This document shows, in pieces, positions 63,919 through 64,000 of a stretch of 64,000 nt of DNA. Position 1 is the first letter of the stretch; every line of letters begins with the position of its first letter. The stretch covers positions 223,741-287,740 of the forward strand of contig NZ_BJKB01000005.1 of NCBI RefSeq assembly GCF_010725055.1, read 5' to 3'. Source of the DNA: Gelidibacter japonicus. GTDB taxonomy: Bacteria; Bacteroidota; Bacteroidia; Flavobacteriales; Flavobacteriaceae. The notes beneath the pieces were generated by a model. The model saw only the letters and a program-made list of their open reading frames with translations. It had not been told where the DNA came from and did no database searches. Both the position numbers and the translations under genes were made by a program.

Positions 63919-64000
63919 TCCTTCAAAGATTAAGAACCTCTTTACGTTCTGTCCTTCCTTGCTTGTGAGACCTCTACCTTTTTGGTGATAGCTCGTTGCC

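Larger units (their letters stand above)
62495..64000 (-). mobile_element. Group II intron (3' end in window, 5' end outside)
   Basis: On the minus strand the maturase gene is followed by typical domain V and VI sequence and a likely 3' end near 62495-62497 (terminal CTACTCGATT). The 5' boundary lies beyond the window. It is inserted about 20 bases from the right structured element and opposite in direction to the restriction genes. The sequence is visibly less AT-rich than its surroundings, which suggests transfer. Confidence 0.8.

Noticed and set aside
1..64000. Long antisense frames opposite the restriction protein, nirK and the TonB receptors
   Set aside because: They are mirror images of genuine codon usage on the other strand and have no start context or family signal.

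Overview
The window reads as a chromosome segment of a marine-type member of the Flavobacteriaceae (Bacteroidota). The evidence is the AT-rich composition, Bacteroidota -7 promoter elements (TAnnTTTG) in front of several genes, many short lipoproteins with a Cys lipobox, TonB-dependent receptors carrying an N-terminal carboxypeptidase-like domain, a LytS/LytTR pair with 2TM proteins, and many DUFs typical of this group. No rRNA, tRNA or CRISPR array was seen.

Region 1 (1-9.6 kb) is for nitrogen-oxide respiration and stress. On the minus strand run hemN, a tandem universal stress protein, a copper nitrite reductase fused to cytochrome c (NirK), a SUMF1-fold protein, a SCO-type copper chaperone with a metal-binding domain, an alginate-export-type porin and the start of another lipoprotein. 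Three minus-strand transcription units here (the lipoprotein, nirK, hemN) and the cytochrome c peroxidase gene at 20.8 kb share one promoter design: a CRP/FNR palindrome ATGAY(N4)RTCAT-like, then a -7 element starting 23 bases after the palindrome edge. This predicts one regulon responding to low oxygen or nitric oxide. A Cu/Zn SOD lipoprotein and an ECF sigma/anti-sigma pair follow on the plus strand.

Region 2 (9.7-25 kb) mixes a frameshifted accessory gene behind a dispersed 150-bp repeat, a nucleotide pyrophosphatase/phosphodiesterase, a cupin, a deaminase, a class C beta-lactamase-fold hydrolase, a RAYT transposase with flanking inverted REPs and a 284-bp tandem REP array, a TonB receptor/DUF4374 pair, the peroxidase and a CPA1 antiporter. 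Region 3 (25.4-27.2 kb) is a decayed defence locus: a frameshifted DUF1016 nuclease and the wreck of a GIY-YIG/helicase gene.

Region 4 (27.5-38.5 kb) carries a lactonase-like lipoprotein, a four-gene operon with two DUF4331 half-proteins, a TPR lipoprotein and a TonB receptor, a LETM1-like gene, and a LytS/LytTR two-component operon with 2TM proteins. Region 5 (38.8-47.6 kb) is the most interesting metabolic locus: two convergent operons holding three ATP-grasp ligases, a GCS2-type carboxylate-amine ligase, a class I glutamine-amidotransferase-fold enzyme, two esterases and an M17 aminopeptidase. It looks like a pathway that builds and trims an unknown small amide or peptide.

Region 6 (47.8-55.7 kb) holds assorted metabolism and membrane genes, ending in an ArsC-like phosphatase and an ArsO-like flavoprotein. 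Region 7 (55.8-64 kb) is an accessory cassette: an XRE regulator, an M-like subunit, a single-chain GIY-YIG/helicase/DNA-methylase protein and a DUF3644 protein with a HEPN motif. It is bounded on both sides by matching structured elements of about 95 bp, and a group II intron is inserted next to the right-hand element. It is a working relative of the decayed locus in region 3.
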